Positions 13,001 through 24,600 of a DNA stretch of 64,000 nucleotides are shown here, piece after piece; the stretch's first letter is position 1, and each line of letters starts with the position of its first letter. The DNA comes from Acanthaster planci. Taxonomy: Eukaryota > Echinodermata > Asteroidea > Valvatida > Acanthasteridae. Made by a program: the position numbers and the translations under genes. Where the stretch lies: contig NW_019091355.1 in NCBI RefSeq assembly GCF_001949145.1, forward strand, positions 3,349,297 through 3,413,296, read 5' to 3'. The notes beneath the pieces were generated by a model. That model ran no database searches. It was not told where the DNA came from and was given only the letters and a program-made list of their open reading frames with translations.

Positions 13001-16000
13001 TCAAGAAACTTATAGAGGTTTGTTAATTCTCAAATATAAACCCTAACTACCCGAGTCCCTAAAACCTTAACTGTGGATTTCGTTGATTCAGTACCGTACA
13101 TCATGAACTTGTAGGTCAACTTTGTGAGATTGAGGAACAAAGGCTGGAATTTAGTTTAGTGCCTAGGGAAGTTGCTCCACGGAGTAACTGGCTCGTGGTA
13201 CCATGTGTTGGACTGAGCTTGATTTGGTCAGTTTTGGTCACTTTTGGTGCTACTCTTCTGCAAGCCACCGGTTGGCCTGTACTGCAGAAATCTATTCATA
13301 CCAAATGACTCAAACTTCAACCCTGATGACCTGTTAGAGTATGGTTTTGGAGGATTGAGGATGAATGGTTTCTGAAGTACTAAAAAATGGGTCACATAGT
13401 GGTGCATACACGTACATGTATGGCCACACATTATACTGTTTACAATATACCAGTACATGTACTCAAGGACAATGTGTTCCACTGTTCACTGCTGCTGGTC
13501 AAAAATTACACAATCCTCAACTGCAGTGTGTTAAAACAAAGGCACATATCTGCTTTGTTAATGACAAAAGTAAAGCCGTTAGCCAACTCTGCTAAAAAAA
13601 ACCTGCGACCCAGCAACCAACCTGATGTGCCCAACCCTCCCCCTCCCCAAAACAAAAAAAGGACAAAAAAACTTAAAGTGCATGAAGTAGGGCCATGGAG
13701 GATTTTGGAGGATTGAGGATTCAGGTACCTTTCAATTTGTGCATAAGCCCAAAAACTGGAGGATTGAGGATGAATGCAGTTTTTAAAGTTGGGCAATCTG
13801 TGGGTCCATGGAATATTCCCAAGCCTGTGTGTACTTGACAAAACTGAAACACCGCAATGCTGAACCTCTTGAGATTTACACAAACCAGGCTAGGCACATT
13901 TGGCTTGGTAATACAAGCAACAACAACAACAAAAAAAGCACTAGGGAAAAAAAAGAAGAAGCACATCACCCATGCAAGGTTGACCTGGCCATGACACCCA
14001 GACACAAAGGCAATGACAAAAAACCTTCAGCAAATTCAACCATCTCATGATACCCACAACACTGAGTATATTATGTCACACACAGCAGCTGACTTAAAAT
14101 ACCGACTGACACACACATACCACAGAGTCCCACACACACCCATGACCACTCACAACTCATGCTCGGTAAATCACTGTGCATCTATTCCTGGGTGACCAAC
14201 AGTACTACAGAAAGAGAGTGGGTGCATGCTATTGCATCATCCATCATGCAATGTTCCTACGACTTTTCAAACCTACTGAGCAATCAAAACTGGCTTTTCA
14301 TGTTGCAAAAAAAGAAGAGAAAGATTTACATTCTGTCGAGTAAATAGCCTAAACAGATGTACTTCAAGAACTCTTGCTGGGAAAACTACACATGGGTTTT
14401 CGTTCACATGAATAGCAAGAAAAAAATTGGAAAAAGAATTTACATGTACAACTAATTGATTTCTGGTGCTACTTTTCAACTGGCTTTCTGGGTCGCTCTG
14501 ATGAGAAAAAAATGAAGGATCCAAACCTACCTGGTCTCCAGCGCCGATATCGTCATCAGCTTTGTCGATGTGTACTGACTGTGCTATTTCCCCTGCCTGT
14601 TCCTCGATGGCCACCAAAACATTGCAGGTATCCGCATCAAATCCTGCAATGGGGGAGGGGAGCAGGCAAGGAATGGGGGGGGGAATCACAAGTGGTGATT
14701 ATCTACACACCCATTCGGAAGAACAAACAGGACTCACTTTTAGGGAAGTGCATAAAACCAAAATTCTAACAAGAAAATCTGAAAGTTGTCGGGGGAGATT
14801 AATGCGTGAACATAGGTTGAAGATGCCATTCTTTCAAAAGAAAACTTCAAGAAAGTGGGACACTCAATCTTCTCCATTTTTTTTTTTTTTAATCTTCTGG
14901 CATTCTATTTCACAGTGTTGTCAAAACAAACGTTTTGACCAAATACTGTCAACGTTTATCTTCCCAACCAAAGCAAATCGCAACACGGTTGGGTTGGAAT
15001 TCAAAACACACTTCAAAAGCCTGTTGTTTCAAGTACCTAGAATTCACTACAAAAGAAAAAAAAAACTTTCTTGTCTTCTTTTAAACAAATTTTATGGTTT
15101 GTAAACACAGGCCTTACAGCACACATACCTTTCACTGAGCTGTCATAGCCTATTTCCTTCACGGTGTCGCGAACCACTTTCTGGTAGTCGACAGTGGCAT
15201 TTGAGGAGATCTCACCAAAAACCATCACCATGCCTGTTTTGGTAGCCGTTTCTGGATAGAAAAGGAGGCAATAGATCAGAAAAACAGCTATCAACTTGCC
15301 TGGGAAAGATTCCCTAAAATTCTCTTATCCTCTTTTCAGAACACAGATGGTCAAAAGACCTAATCAGGAATGCTGAAACTGCAATAAATGTAAGGAGGGA
15401 CTCTGAACTCTTACTTTCACAGCACTTTTGCAAGACACAAGATTTTTTCTCCAGTTAGTTTGTCTACGCTGATCAAACCTACACCCCGACTCTCCTCTCT
15501 CAACTCGCACCATGCTGCACTGATCACCGGTCCACAAACACCACAGGACGTAGCATGAAAACATAATTTTTCGTTGGATTCAGCAGAGTCAGGGTTGATT
15601 GGGGAACATTTCCATCAAATACCAAGCACTGGGACCCAGCTTGTGGTATCTGACGATCAAAACATACCCTGCACACGGGCAAGACTGACTTTATCTCTAT
15701 TCCCCCCCGGATATCTTTAACAGTTATCAGGATTCCACTACATCTCCAGAAACAGAAACATAAGGCACTCCGCCGCAACAACATTACCATCTCTGGGGTT
15801 CACACATTTTGAAAATTGAATTCTCCGGGGAAGGCTTCAACCCGGAAATGACAAAATTCCATCCCCTCTTCAGTGCCGCACTCTAAACCGTCACCAACAA
15901 CAAGCCCAGTAAGCGTGAATTTGATCTGACAGTACTCACCACAGGCAACTTTGGCGTAGGGGTCTTGGGCCAGGTGAGCATCCAGCACAGCATCACTGAC

Positions 16001-19000
16001 CTGATCGCATAGTTTGTCTGCAAGGGAAAAAAAATGAACACACAAGAAAACTGAGTGTCAGAGTTCAAATGAATGCACACAAGATAATCTGAGCTTGTAA
16101 GGTCAACTGTGGTGGCATTTTTGAGGGGTGGTTGTAAGGTCAATTGTGGTAGCATTTTTGAGGGGTGGCAGCCACAATGAAAAGAGGATATTTGGTTGTT
16201 TGATTCGCTGTTCAACGCTTTTTGTGTACCAAGCCGAACAATATGCTCCTGCAGTGGTCCATGTATCTCAACAATAAACCCTTCTTCTTTCCGTGCTAGT
16301 GATGCATGAAGAGTTTGGGCAGCCTCAGTAATTATGGTCAGTTTTACAGTACATGTAGTTGTCAGACCTGATTCTGTGGAATGAGTATTTGTCCAATACG
16401 CATTTTGCACGTAAAATCGGAATAACATCTGGTACACTGAGTCATCTGATTGCACATAAACATCACAATTTGAAATTCTCAGACTAGATACACTGTTGCC
16501 ATACCTCATAATTCGGGGACAAGCTTGTTGCATAGCAACCACCATCTCTGGAATGGACTGGTTCCTTTGTGCCCTCCTTATCCACTGAGAACAGTGTATT
16601 AGTGGAAGGCGTCTCTTATGTAACTAAGAAAAAGCTTGCCCTGAATCACCAGATATAGCAACAAAGTGGAGTCTTTAGTGTGGAGAATTCAAATTGTTAT
16701 GTTCACATGAATTCAAAGAACTCAGTGTACCAGATTTTTTTTCAAATTTAAATCGCAAAAAGCTAAGTAACCAACTGCGTATGTACACAAAATGCGTGGA
16801 AGTGAAATGGTCTTTTTCCACATTTTCAATTTGATATTGCACCAGCGGGGGGAAAAAAGAGTTTCTTTGTGAGGAAAATCATTTAGTCACAGGCAGCCAA
16901 GACAAAAAAAACCAGACTATTATTAAAATTATGTTAATTTATTAGAACAGTGTTGTGTCATGAATACCAGTGGTGGAAGCCAAAAATAACCTTCTGTTAT
17001 ACAATTTGGCGCATAGAATTTTCATACATCACAGACAAGCAGTAAGTTACGACTGATTTTAAAAATTATGCAAGCTAATTTACACAGGGTTTGACTCAAT
17101 CTGAATATTTTTTGTACATGTACGAATAGAAAAAAATTAGCCCAGAAAATTCAGGCTTAACAAACCAGACCTGACCCCAAGGGCTTTTGGCAATCGAGCT
17201 TTCCCCCTGGTATCATGCAATGTGGCCCACAACTGTCAAGCTCAAATCTCTCAGGTATGACTTTTTCACAAAGTCCAGATTTCGCATTACTCTGAATTTC
17301 AACACTGCAACATCCCCGCTCCGTATTTTCAATGGAATTCCCCAAGTATATTTGCAGGGACACAGCAAAATGCAACTTCCAAGAACCACTGAAACAAAAC
17401 TTGGCTTAGGTCCAAGTTTTTCAGCAGAAAATACTCTCAATTCAAATTACCAGTGCTTGCCATCGGGAAATCCCGCCCCTTCCCTTCAGTGGATGTGAAA
17501 GTTATGACTGGCTTTAAAAAGTGTGACAGTTCACTGACACAGGATTTGACTCCCAATCGTAGTACTTTTTGTACATGTATGACTAGAAAAAAAGTTGCCC
17601 AGAAAATTCAGGCTTAACAATCTTGGCAATCAAGCTTTCCTCTGGTACCATGCAATGTGGCTCACAACCGTCCAGCTCTAATCTCCCTAATAATGAGGAC
17701 AAACACCGCTTTTCTGCCTTTATGTACCTCCCAGGAACGCTATTACATAACCTCCACCCTTTAGGCCAACAGCACCTGGAAAACTTGATGACCACTCAAG
17801 GGGAAGGTGCTGTAGACAGCAAGGATAAAGCCCAACCAGAAAATGGGAAAGATCACAAGTAGACTACTGTGGATGAACCAAACTGAAGGCGCAAAGGATT
17901 TTGGAACACTGAGAAAATCCAATAGATTTTTCTTACACTTTCACACTGACACTGTGTGGTAGGCTAACTTACAGATCATGTATCTGCTCAAGAGTTGAAC
18001 AGATACCAGTAAGAAAACCCTGAAATTGTCTGCCAATGACAACTGGTAAGAAAAGGGATAGGGCATCATTCATGATGAGTTCTTGCCATGAATAAACAGA
18101 GGATAAGTAAGATGAGTCATAGTAGAATGTGATAACTGTAAACAAACCATGTAGGCACAGGGTAAAGGTAGGTTCCCATGTGTATGATGAGGAATGCACG
18201 GGACCAGTTCTATTGAAATGTACCAGACTGGGTCACAACATGCCCTCCTGCAAGAAAGCTTCTTTGCACAAGCACACACATGCTGAGAGGGACACACCAT
18301 AGCTGATATGACTGTTTTTCACAAAGTCCAGATTTCACATCACTCTGAATTTCGACACTGCAAAATCCCTACTCCGTATTTTCAATGGAATTCCCTGAGT
18401 ATATTTGCAGGGACACAGCAACAAGCAACTTCCCAGAATCGCTGAAACAAAAAACCTGGCTCATGTCCAAGCTCATGTCTCCAACAGAAAATGCTTTCAA
18501 TTCAAATTACCAATGACTTGCCACCGGGAAATCCCACCCCAGTTCAGTGGATTTGAGCCAAGAAAAGTAAGTGGGAAAAAAAGGCCCACTGCCGGACATA
18601 TTTCATAAAGAAACACACCTATCTAACTGCCAACATTTCCACAAGAAGATTACTTTTGACCCATAAAGAAGACATTACATCATCATCATCATCTTTGGTT
18701 TTACATCCTTCTTTCCCTACAAGCAGGAGTTGGACAGGTCCTCCCTATACTTGGCTTCACTTGCCGAGGGGGTCTTACTGNNNNNNNNNNNNNNNNNNNN
18801 NNNNNNNNNNNNNNNNNNNNNNNNNNNNNNNNNNNNNNNNNNNNNNNNNNNNNNNNNNNNNNNNNNNNNNNNNNNNNNNNNNNNNNNNNNNNNNNNNNNN
18901 NNNNNNNNNNNNNNNNNNNNNNNNNNNNNNNNNNNNNNNNNNNNNNNNNNNNNNNNNNNNNNNNNNNNNNNNNNNNNNNNNNNNNNNNNNNNNNNNNNNN

Positions 19001-20808
19001 NNNNNNNNNNNNNNNNNNNNNNNNNNNNNNNNNNNNNNNNNNNNNNNNNNNNNNNNNNNNNNNNNNNNNNNNNNNNNNNNNNNNNNNNNNNNNNNNNNNN
19101 NNNNNNNNNNNNNNNNNNNNNNNNNNNNNNNNNNNNNNNNNNNNNNNNNNNNNNNNNNNNNNNNNNNNNNNNNNNNNNNNNNNNNNNNNNNNNNNNNNNN
19201 NNNNNNNNNNNNNNNNNNNNNNNNNNNNNNNNNNNNNNNNNNNNNNNNNNNNNNNNNNNNNNNNNNNNNNNNNNNNNNNNNNNNNTTGTCTTTCCGTCGT
19301 TTCTTATAGCATCCACGGGGAATCAGCTGTTATATGCTACTGTGGGTCATGGGTCATTGCAGTCAGCAACGACTGTTGCACATCCTTGCTGTAATAACAT
19401 GCTTTATGCTTAGTTTGATGAGATTCCATTGATAAATACACCACTGACAAGAACAGTCCTTGGTAAATCTCTGTGCATGCACTATGCTTGACCCACAGCA
19501 GAATACGCCAGCCATCACAGAAGTTTTAGGCCAACAATGTTCAAAATTTGCCTTGATACTGTAAGACGACTGGAGGCTGAAGGGTACAAAAACGGAAAGA
19601 GTTCCATACACGGACACCGTCTGACACCATCTACACCCTGTGCACAAACCCTATGAGACTGATCTAGAAAATTCCATGTATTTTCAAAGTAAATGTTTCA
19701 ACATTTTCACAGCCATAATTGACTTTTTTCACTTTCCGATGACTAATAAACCACTGCAAGAGAAAATCAGTGATGTTTGCATGTGGGAGTCTTATCCAGA
19801 AAACAATTTTTAGTGGCCGGCGACATTGTCAATATATGCCATGTTGACTTTTAAGCTCGAAGAAAAATCCCAAAACTCATTCTCAGTGACCTTAGTAACA
19901 GGGACTCTTTACATATAAAGCGAATTGGTATTGTGTGCCTCAATAAAGAGACAGTCTGGTAAAAAAACCACATTATGGGGCTCAGTTAAAAATGGAGCAC
20001 TAATCACCACCATGAGCTAGGCACCCCCTAGTATATCACAAGAGAAAGACTATATCACGAGAAAAATTTCATCAGTTTCTTCATTTTGTGATAAAATTTA
20101 TTTCTAGCGATTCTTGCTATGCATCTACATTTAAAACCCACAGCTCAGGCAGACTACATGTGAGAAAATTTGGAAACAAATATTCCTGACAAGAGAGTTG
20201 GTAGCAACAAGCAAAGTTGAATTTTTTTGCCACAGTGCTCTCTATAGTATCTACAGTTCTCATGGCTCATCACAACTTAAGTTTTGTAAAAACCTTACAA
20301 CGCTAAAAGTAAGTAGGTCCTTGCTAAGCCTAACATTATTCACTTTTGTGCGTGCCCTCAGAAATTTCACCTTAGTTTAGCCTTGGTTTGTTGTTTGTGG
20401 TTATGCTAGGCTGCATAAAACAGTAACAAAAATTGAAATGTTTCCATGTCATTCAGCCCCAATTCATGTTTCTTTTTCTCCTCACTGTTGTGATATTAGA
20501 CGAGGTTACCTAACAGTCGTGTAAAACAGCTAATATACCGCGCTCCTGCAGTTAACGTAGCCAAGGTCAATGAACGCAATGTCAACAATGGGACTTGAAA
20601 CAAGAGTGAAGACATGTGACAAAACGTCCGCGAAACAAGGCTAAAATTTCGCTTTTAACACACCTAAAATAAGATTCCAAATCAAGTGGCAACAAAAACA
20701 CATTAACATCTTACCAGGATGCCCCTCTCCAACAGATTCTGAGGTGAACAGAAATGTATTTTCGTCGTCCATGTCCACACAGTTGTGATTTTGCTCCGCC
20801 ATCGGCAT
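7042..20808 (-). CDS. MAT2A: S-adenosylmethionine synthetase (methionine adenosyltransferase, MAT2A type), complete, 9 exons
   Basis: Makes S-adenosylmethionine from methionine and ATP; cytosolic/nuclear enzyme that needs Mg2+ and K+ and acts as dimer or tetramer. Exons in transcript order: 20808-20715, 16017-15940, 15251-15129, 14643-14531, 12504-12361, 11983-11776, 11629-11436, 8401-8268, 7141-7042. All junctions are GT-AG and phases match, giving 395 aa, the same length as human MAT2A. Visible motifs: GEGHPD at residues 27-32 (split by intron 1), the GAGDQG signature at 132-137 (split by an intron after Q136), and the GGGAFSGKD phosphate-binding loop at 279-287. The C-terminus reads [10 protein letters not shown]. 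The start is a tandem MPM: ATG at 20808 or 20802; the first matches the family length. The gene is head-to-head with the UBXN8-like gene. Intron 1 (16018-20714) contains an assembly gap and repeats. Identity is very secure; only the exact start is open. Confidence 0.96.
10959..11003. repeat. Short tandem duplication (2 x ~22 bp)
   Basis: The segment GCCACTGTGGCAGTTTCAAT occurs twice back to back inside MAT2A intron 7. Each copy carries an internal palindrome (GCCACTGTGGC). Confidence 0.8.
13353..13780. repeat. Dispersed direct repeats of GGAGGATTGAGGAT type in MAT2A intron 4
   Basis: Versions of GGAGGATTGAGGATGAATG occur near 13350, 13705 and 13760. They are separated by unrelated sequence and lie between MAT2A exons 4 and 5. 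Origin unknown. Confidence 0.5.
16094..16170. repeat. Tandem duplication (2 x ~37 bp)
   Basis: The unit GTAAGGTCAACTGTGGTGGC followed by ATTTTTGAGGGGTGG is repeated immediately with two substitutions, in MAT2A intron 1 close to exon 2. Confidence 0.8.
17039..18550. repeat. Repeat family copies clustered in MAT2A intron 1
   Basis: 17039-17260 is matched by 17505-17700: both contain AAAATTCAGGCTTAACAA, then TTGGCAATC and a CCATGCAATGTGG- or TCATGCAATGTGG-like block, and CTAATCTC or CAAATCTC. 17250-17490 is matched by 18305-18540: both contain CACAAAGTCCAGATTTC, CGTATTTTCAATGGAATTCC and TTTGCAGGGACACAGCA. The three blocks look like copies and parts of one interspersed element next to the assembly gap, which may explain why assembly failed there. 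Confidence 0.7.
18781..19285. other. Assembly gap (505 N)
   Basis: An unbroken run of N within intron 1 of MAT2A. No MAT2A exon is missing, because exons 1 and 2 on either side join in phase. Long open frames that cross the gap are artefacts of N translation. Confidence 0.99.
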
Positions 20809-21683
20809 TGGGAAATCAGAGTGTTTACAAGCACGTTGTGTGCAGCGTCGTAGATACTTCAAGTTCACTGGCTGCGATCCGCCAACCAAAAGACCGGCGG
20901 ACGGTGAGTGCTCGATTTATGTGGCCATCTCTTCCACAACGAGGTGCAAATAACGAGGGTCCTGATTGGCTGGGTGACAATCAGTCACTATTTGCTAAAT
21001 TTCATATCTACAAAAAATACAACAAAGACCCTATTTTATAATATATATTTAATATGAAATTTAAGTTACCTAAAATAGAAACTTTTATTCAAGTTCTTAA
21101 AAAATTATAAATATTAGTAGGTAATTTGTAATAAAAAACGTTATTAGTGTTTATAAGAGCCGAGTCATTGAACGGGCAAACCATTAATAATTGTAGGTGA
21201 GACTGCAAATTAGATTCTGAGGGACGGTTCAACGAGCACAAAAATCTTCAAGTCAAGTCTGGCCCAGTTTTTTGTTTGCTATTTGTAGAGACTCGCATAG
21301 GGGCAAACGCTTCTCTACTTCTGTTTAGTTTGAAATGAAAAAGAAATAATGTGGTTTGCTTATGCCGTTATCCCTTTACTGAGAGCTGGCAAATTATCTT
21401 GTGCAGAACTTTGTGAAGGAAATGAACCAACTACTGCGCAGCCCCAGTACTGATCTCCACAAACTGATGGACGTTCCTAGATCCTGTGCACTTGATTACA
21501 TCATGGAGGAATGATTACATGTACACGTATATTGAGGGGAAAAACGAGCGCATTATGTGTACCCGTCATGCATGTCCTGTACATTACTGATGATATGCTG
21601 AAGTTCATGGCTTTTGCGTTGGGTGTTTCGATAGTGTGAGGTCTCGTGACGCGGGAATTAGAGCACATACACACAACCAGCAT
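20809..21683. promoter_or_regulatory. Shared intergenic (bidirectional) promoter region of MAT2A and UBXN8
   Basis: 875 bp separate the two divergent start codons. A CCAAT box is visible as ATTGG at 20965-20969, reading CCAAT toward MAT2A about 157 bp before its start. The stretch 21040-21130 is very AT-rich. I see no clear TATA box at a sensible distance for either gene. Head-to-head spacing under 1 kb often means a shared promoter in animals; that is inference here. Part of this interval must be the 5' UTRs of both genes. Confidence 0.5.
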
Positions 21684-24600
21684 ATGGCCAAGAAGGCAGA
21701 AATCATGTGTCAACTTAATCAAGGTCAACATCAAACCAGTACCGGCACTCATGGCAGTTCTGGCTGGTCATTGGTGTGTACAGTTACTGTTGTGATGACA
21801 CTTTCAGTTTTCTTTCAACTCGGTAAGGGCATGTTGCCGTGGTCAGGTGGTTACTTAGGCCTATGCTGTAAGTTAAGGGATGATTAATGGACGTGGACAT
21901 GATGGAGGAATCCAATACGGCCTAGACCTACATCATCACATGTAACAATAAATAAGAATATATGAACCGCATTGGACACCATCATGATTTCGTGCAGTCT
22001 TTTATCATGTTTATGGTCTTGATCTGATGATATCACGGTTAAAATTTGTCCCAACTTGACTCAGACCAATATAGTATTCCCCCCCCCCCGAATTGTGGGT
22101 TCAATGTCTTCCATACTCCCTCAGCCATGACACCGGACGTTGAACCCCACAGTTCTGGGGGTAACCAGTGTCCATGCATCACGTCGTACGTGTCCTTGTG
22201 TGGGTCACAGTAGGCCGGGGTGGTTATTCATAAAGAATGTTGATGATGTTGGGCACATTTGGCCAATCTGTGTGACATCAAGTAGTTCTACGCAATTGAT
22301 CCTGCAAGAAATCTCCAACTTAATTTCCCCATTTTGAATTAATCAATCTGTCACAACCAGGAGTTAGGCTTCAAAAGTAAAGGTGACTGCAGAATTATCA
22401 ATAATTTGTGCAAAGATATTGACTGATCGTGCAAAGACTGGGCGATTACACACATGGACCGATCGTGCCCAACAGTGACACTACGTTAAATTCAACGGGA
22501 ATGTTCTCAACTGGCATGACTCTTTTTTTCCGGTTCTCTTGACCTATATTCTCATAAATGTTCTGAATATGAAGATTTGTTATCATGGTGGGGTATAAAT
22601 CCTTCGGAACAACCCAAAATAATCAATATGATTGTTGTAAGATGAAAAGAAACCTTTTTAGCAGCCCTTGGGGATGGGTTCTCAACACGAGTTGTGCTGC
22701 ATCATTGCAAAGATTTCTGAAACCAATGACATCCCAAAGGCTGTAACAGACAATAGTTTACAAGTAGAGAACATGTGATTTTCTATTTCCCTGGGATAGT
22801 CCCCAGTAAGTGGAATGCCTTTTTCCTGCTCGTGTGGTGTGATGTTTGCTTGATAGCAGGAAGCCTGGTCAAGTGATCAGTGATCAGCTCCGTTTAGGAG
22901 CTCAAATGCTACTCCTAGCCCCGCCGCCCCTGACAGGCCTGAGTTGCCTGAAGCTCGCGATAATGTGAACATGTACTTACATGTAGATTTCCTAGGCTGA
23001 TGTTCATCAAGGGTATGGGCCGAACCAAAGTTTACAACTTAAAAATAAAGAGTAGAAAGTTTAGTAAAAATTTCAAAGTTCCTCCTCCGTTTAAACAAAA
23101 CAATCCTGGATGATGGACTCTTTTTTTACTTTGTGATAATTCTGGATGCATTCTTTGGATTCAAAGACAAACTTCTTTTCTTTCCTTTTTTTGGCATGGG
23201 AAATTGATTGGTCTAGAGTGATTTCTCTTCAGGGAATTTTGTTGTAGAATTAATAGTCGGGCATCCATCGTGAACACTACAGGTTCATGTGACTGGTGCT
23301 GGGTACTTGTGAAACCTTATTTTATTTAAAAAAAAACTCACACTTCTCAAGCAATCAGTAGAAATTTTATACCCTAGCCTGAGAAATTAGCCACCTAAAT
23401 TGCATCCTCATTTTGATTAACTGCATTACTGCCAAGGTACAAAAACACAGGGTTCACACTTAAAATGGCCGTGTGTTTGACAGGGCATTCTCTTGTGCCA
23501 GTCCCACGCATTATGCTGGCTCTCAGGTAACTTGTACCGGGTAACTAGTCTTACCCAGTTTTATCCAGATCAGTGTTTATCGTGTTTGGAAGTCCAATGT
23601 AATCAGCTGTATCTGCTAGGCTTCCACAAACTGAAAGCAGGTCATTCCTCCTGTACAGTTCAGTTTAATACTTTGTTAACTCAAGTGTTCCTAATCTGAT
23701 TTTGTCCAAGTCTTGCCTTGTGGCACGGTTGAATTTGAATATTCATTATTTGGAAATGGACACCACGACGTACATGTACGTGTGGTTGTGCAGAAGTCGG
23801 GCTCTGAAAAATCGACTTCAATTTGCATTTGTATGGAAATACTGTTTATTTACTTGTCCCGACTTGTACATCGTTGCGTAGTCGTCGTGCCCTCCATGTG
23901 CTTGTGCATGTTGACAAAGAGCCCTGCCATTATCTGTTGGTGTCTGGAGCAGACCAGTTTGGCCGTATTTGAAGAAAAGATCGGGCTTAATTCTGACCAA
24001 TCTGTGTCTATTTTTCGCCACCCCAGATGTGTCGGCCATTGTGCGGGCCATATCCCTGTGCCTTCTCACCTTGGGCCTGTTCACATTTGTTCTGTACCTG
24101 GTCGGTGACAGACTTGAAGCGGGTTGGAAGTGGTTCTTTCAACGACAAAAGTATCAGGAAAAAAAGGGCTCAGGTAACCTTTCAAATATATTTACTCCCC
24201 AACATATCGGTATCCTTATACACTGTGTTCAAATATCAAGCAATCAATCTAATTATTAATTAAACCCTCAGTGGGAAAAAAAATCAATATCTGTACCCTT
24301 CAAAAATATTCTTGCATTCATTACAAAACGCTTTATCATTCAAATCAAATAATATACATTAGATCCAAAGTCAATTTGGCTTCCTTTTTCAGTGCCGAAG
24401 GTTTTACAAAAGTTTGAAGCATTTGGGTGCAAAAACTTTGACATGAAATTTGTACCCCAAGTTAGGTCTCAAATTTTATAAGTAGAAAACTTCAATTCTT
24501 TGGTCACATGAAAATAAAGAATTCTAGGCTGCCCAGTGTAAGTGCTACATTATGAAGTTGGCCTGCCAATTCGCAAGAGGCTTGTCCCTCTGTTTTTCTA

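Noticed and set aside
14562-15104. 180-codon plus-strand frame
   Set aside because: Antisense to MAT2A exon 4, then low-complexity intron sequence.
15883-16545. 220-codon minus-strand frame
   Set aside because: It overlaps MAT2A exon 2 in the wrong frame and otherwise covers intron sequence with no domain; the splice sites at 16017 and 15940 fix the true reading frame.
18656-19413. Three long open frames (199-227 codons) across the N run
   Set aside because: They consist almost entirely of translated N; only a few real codons at each end.
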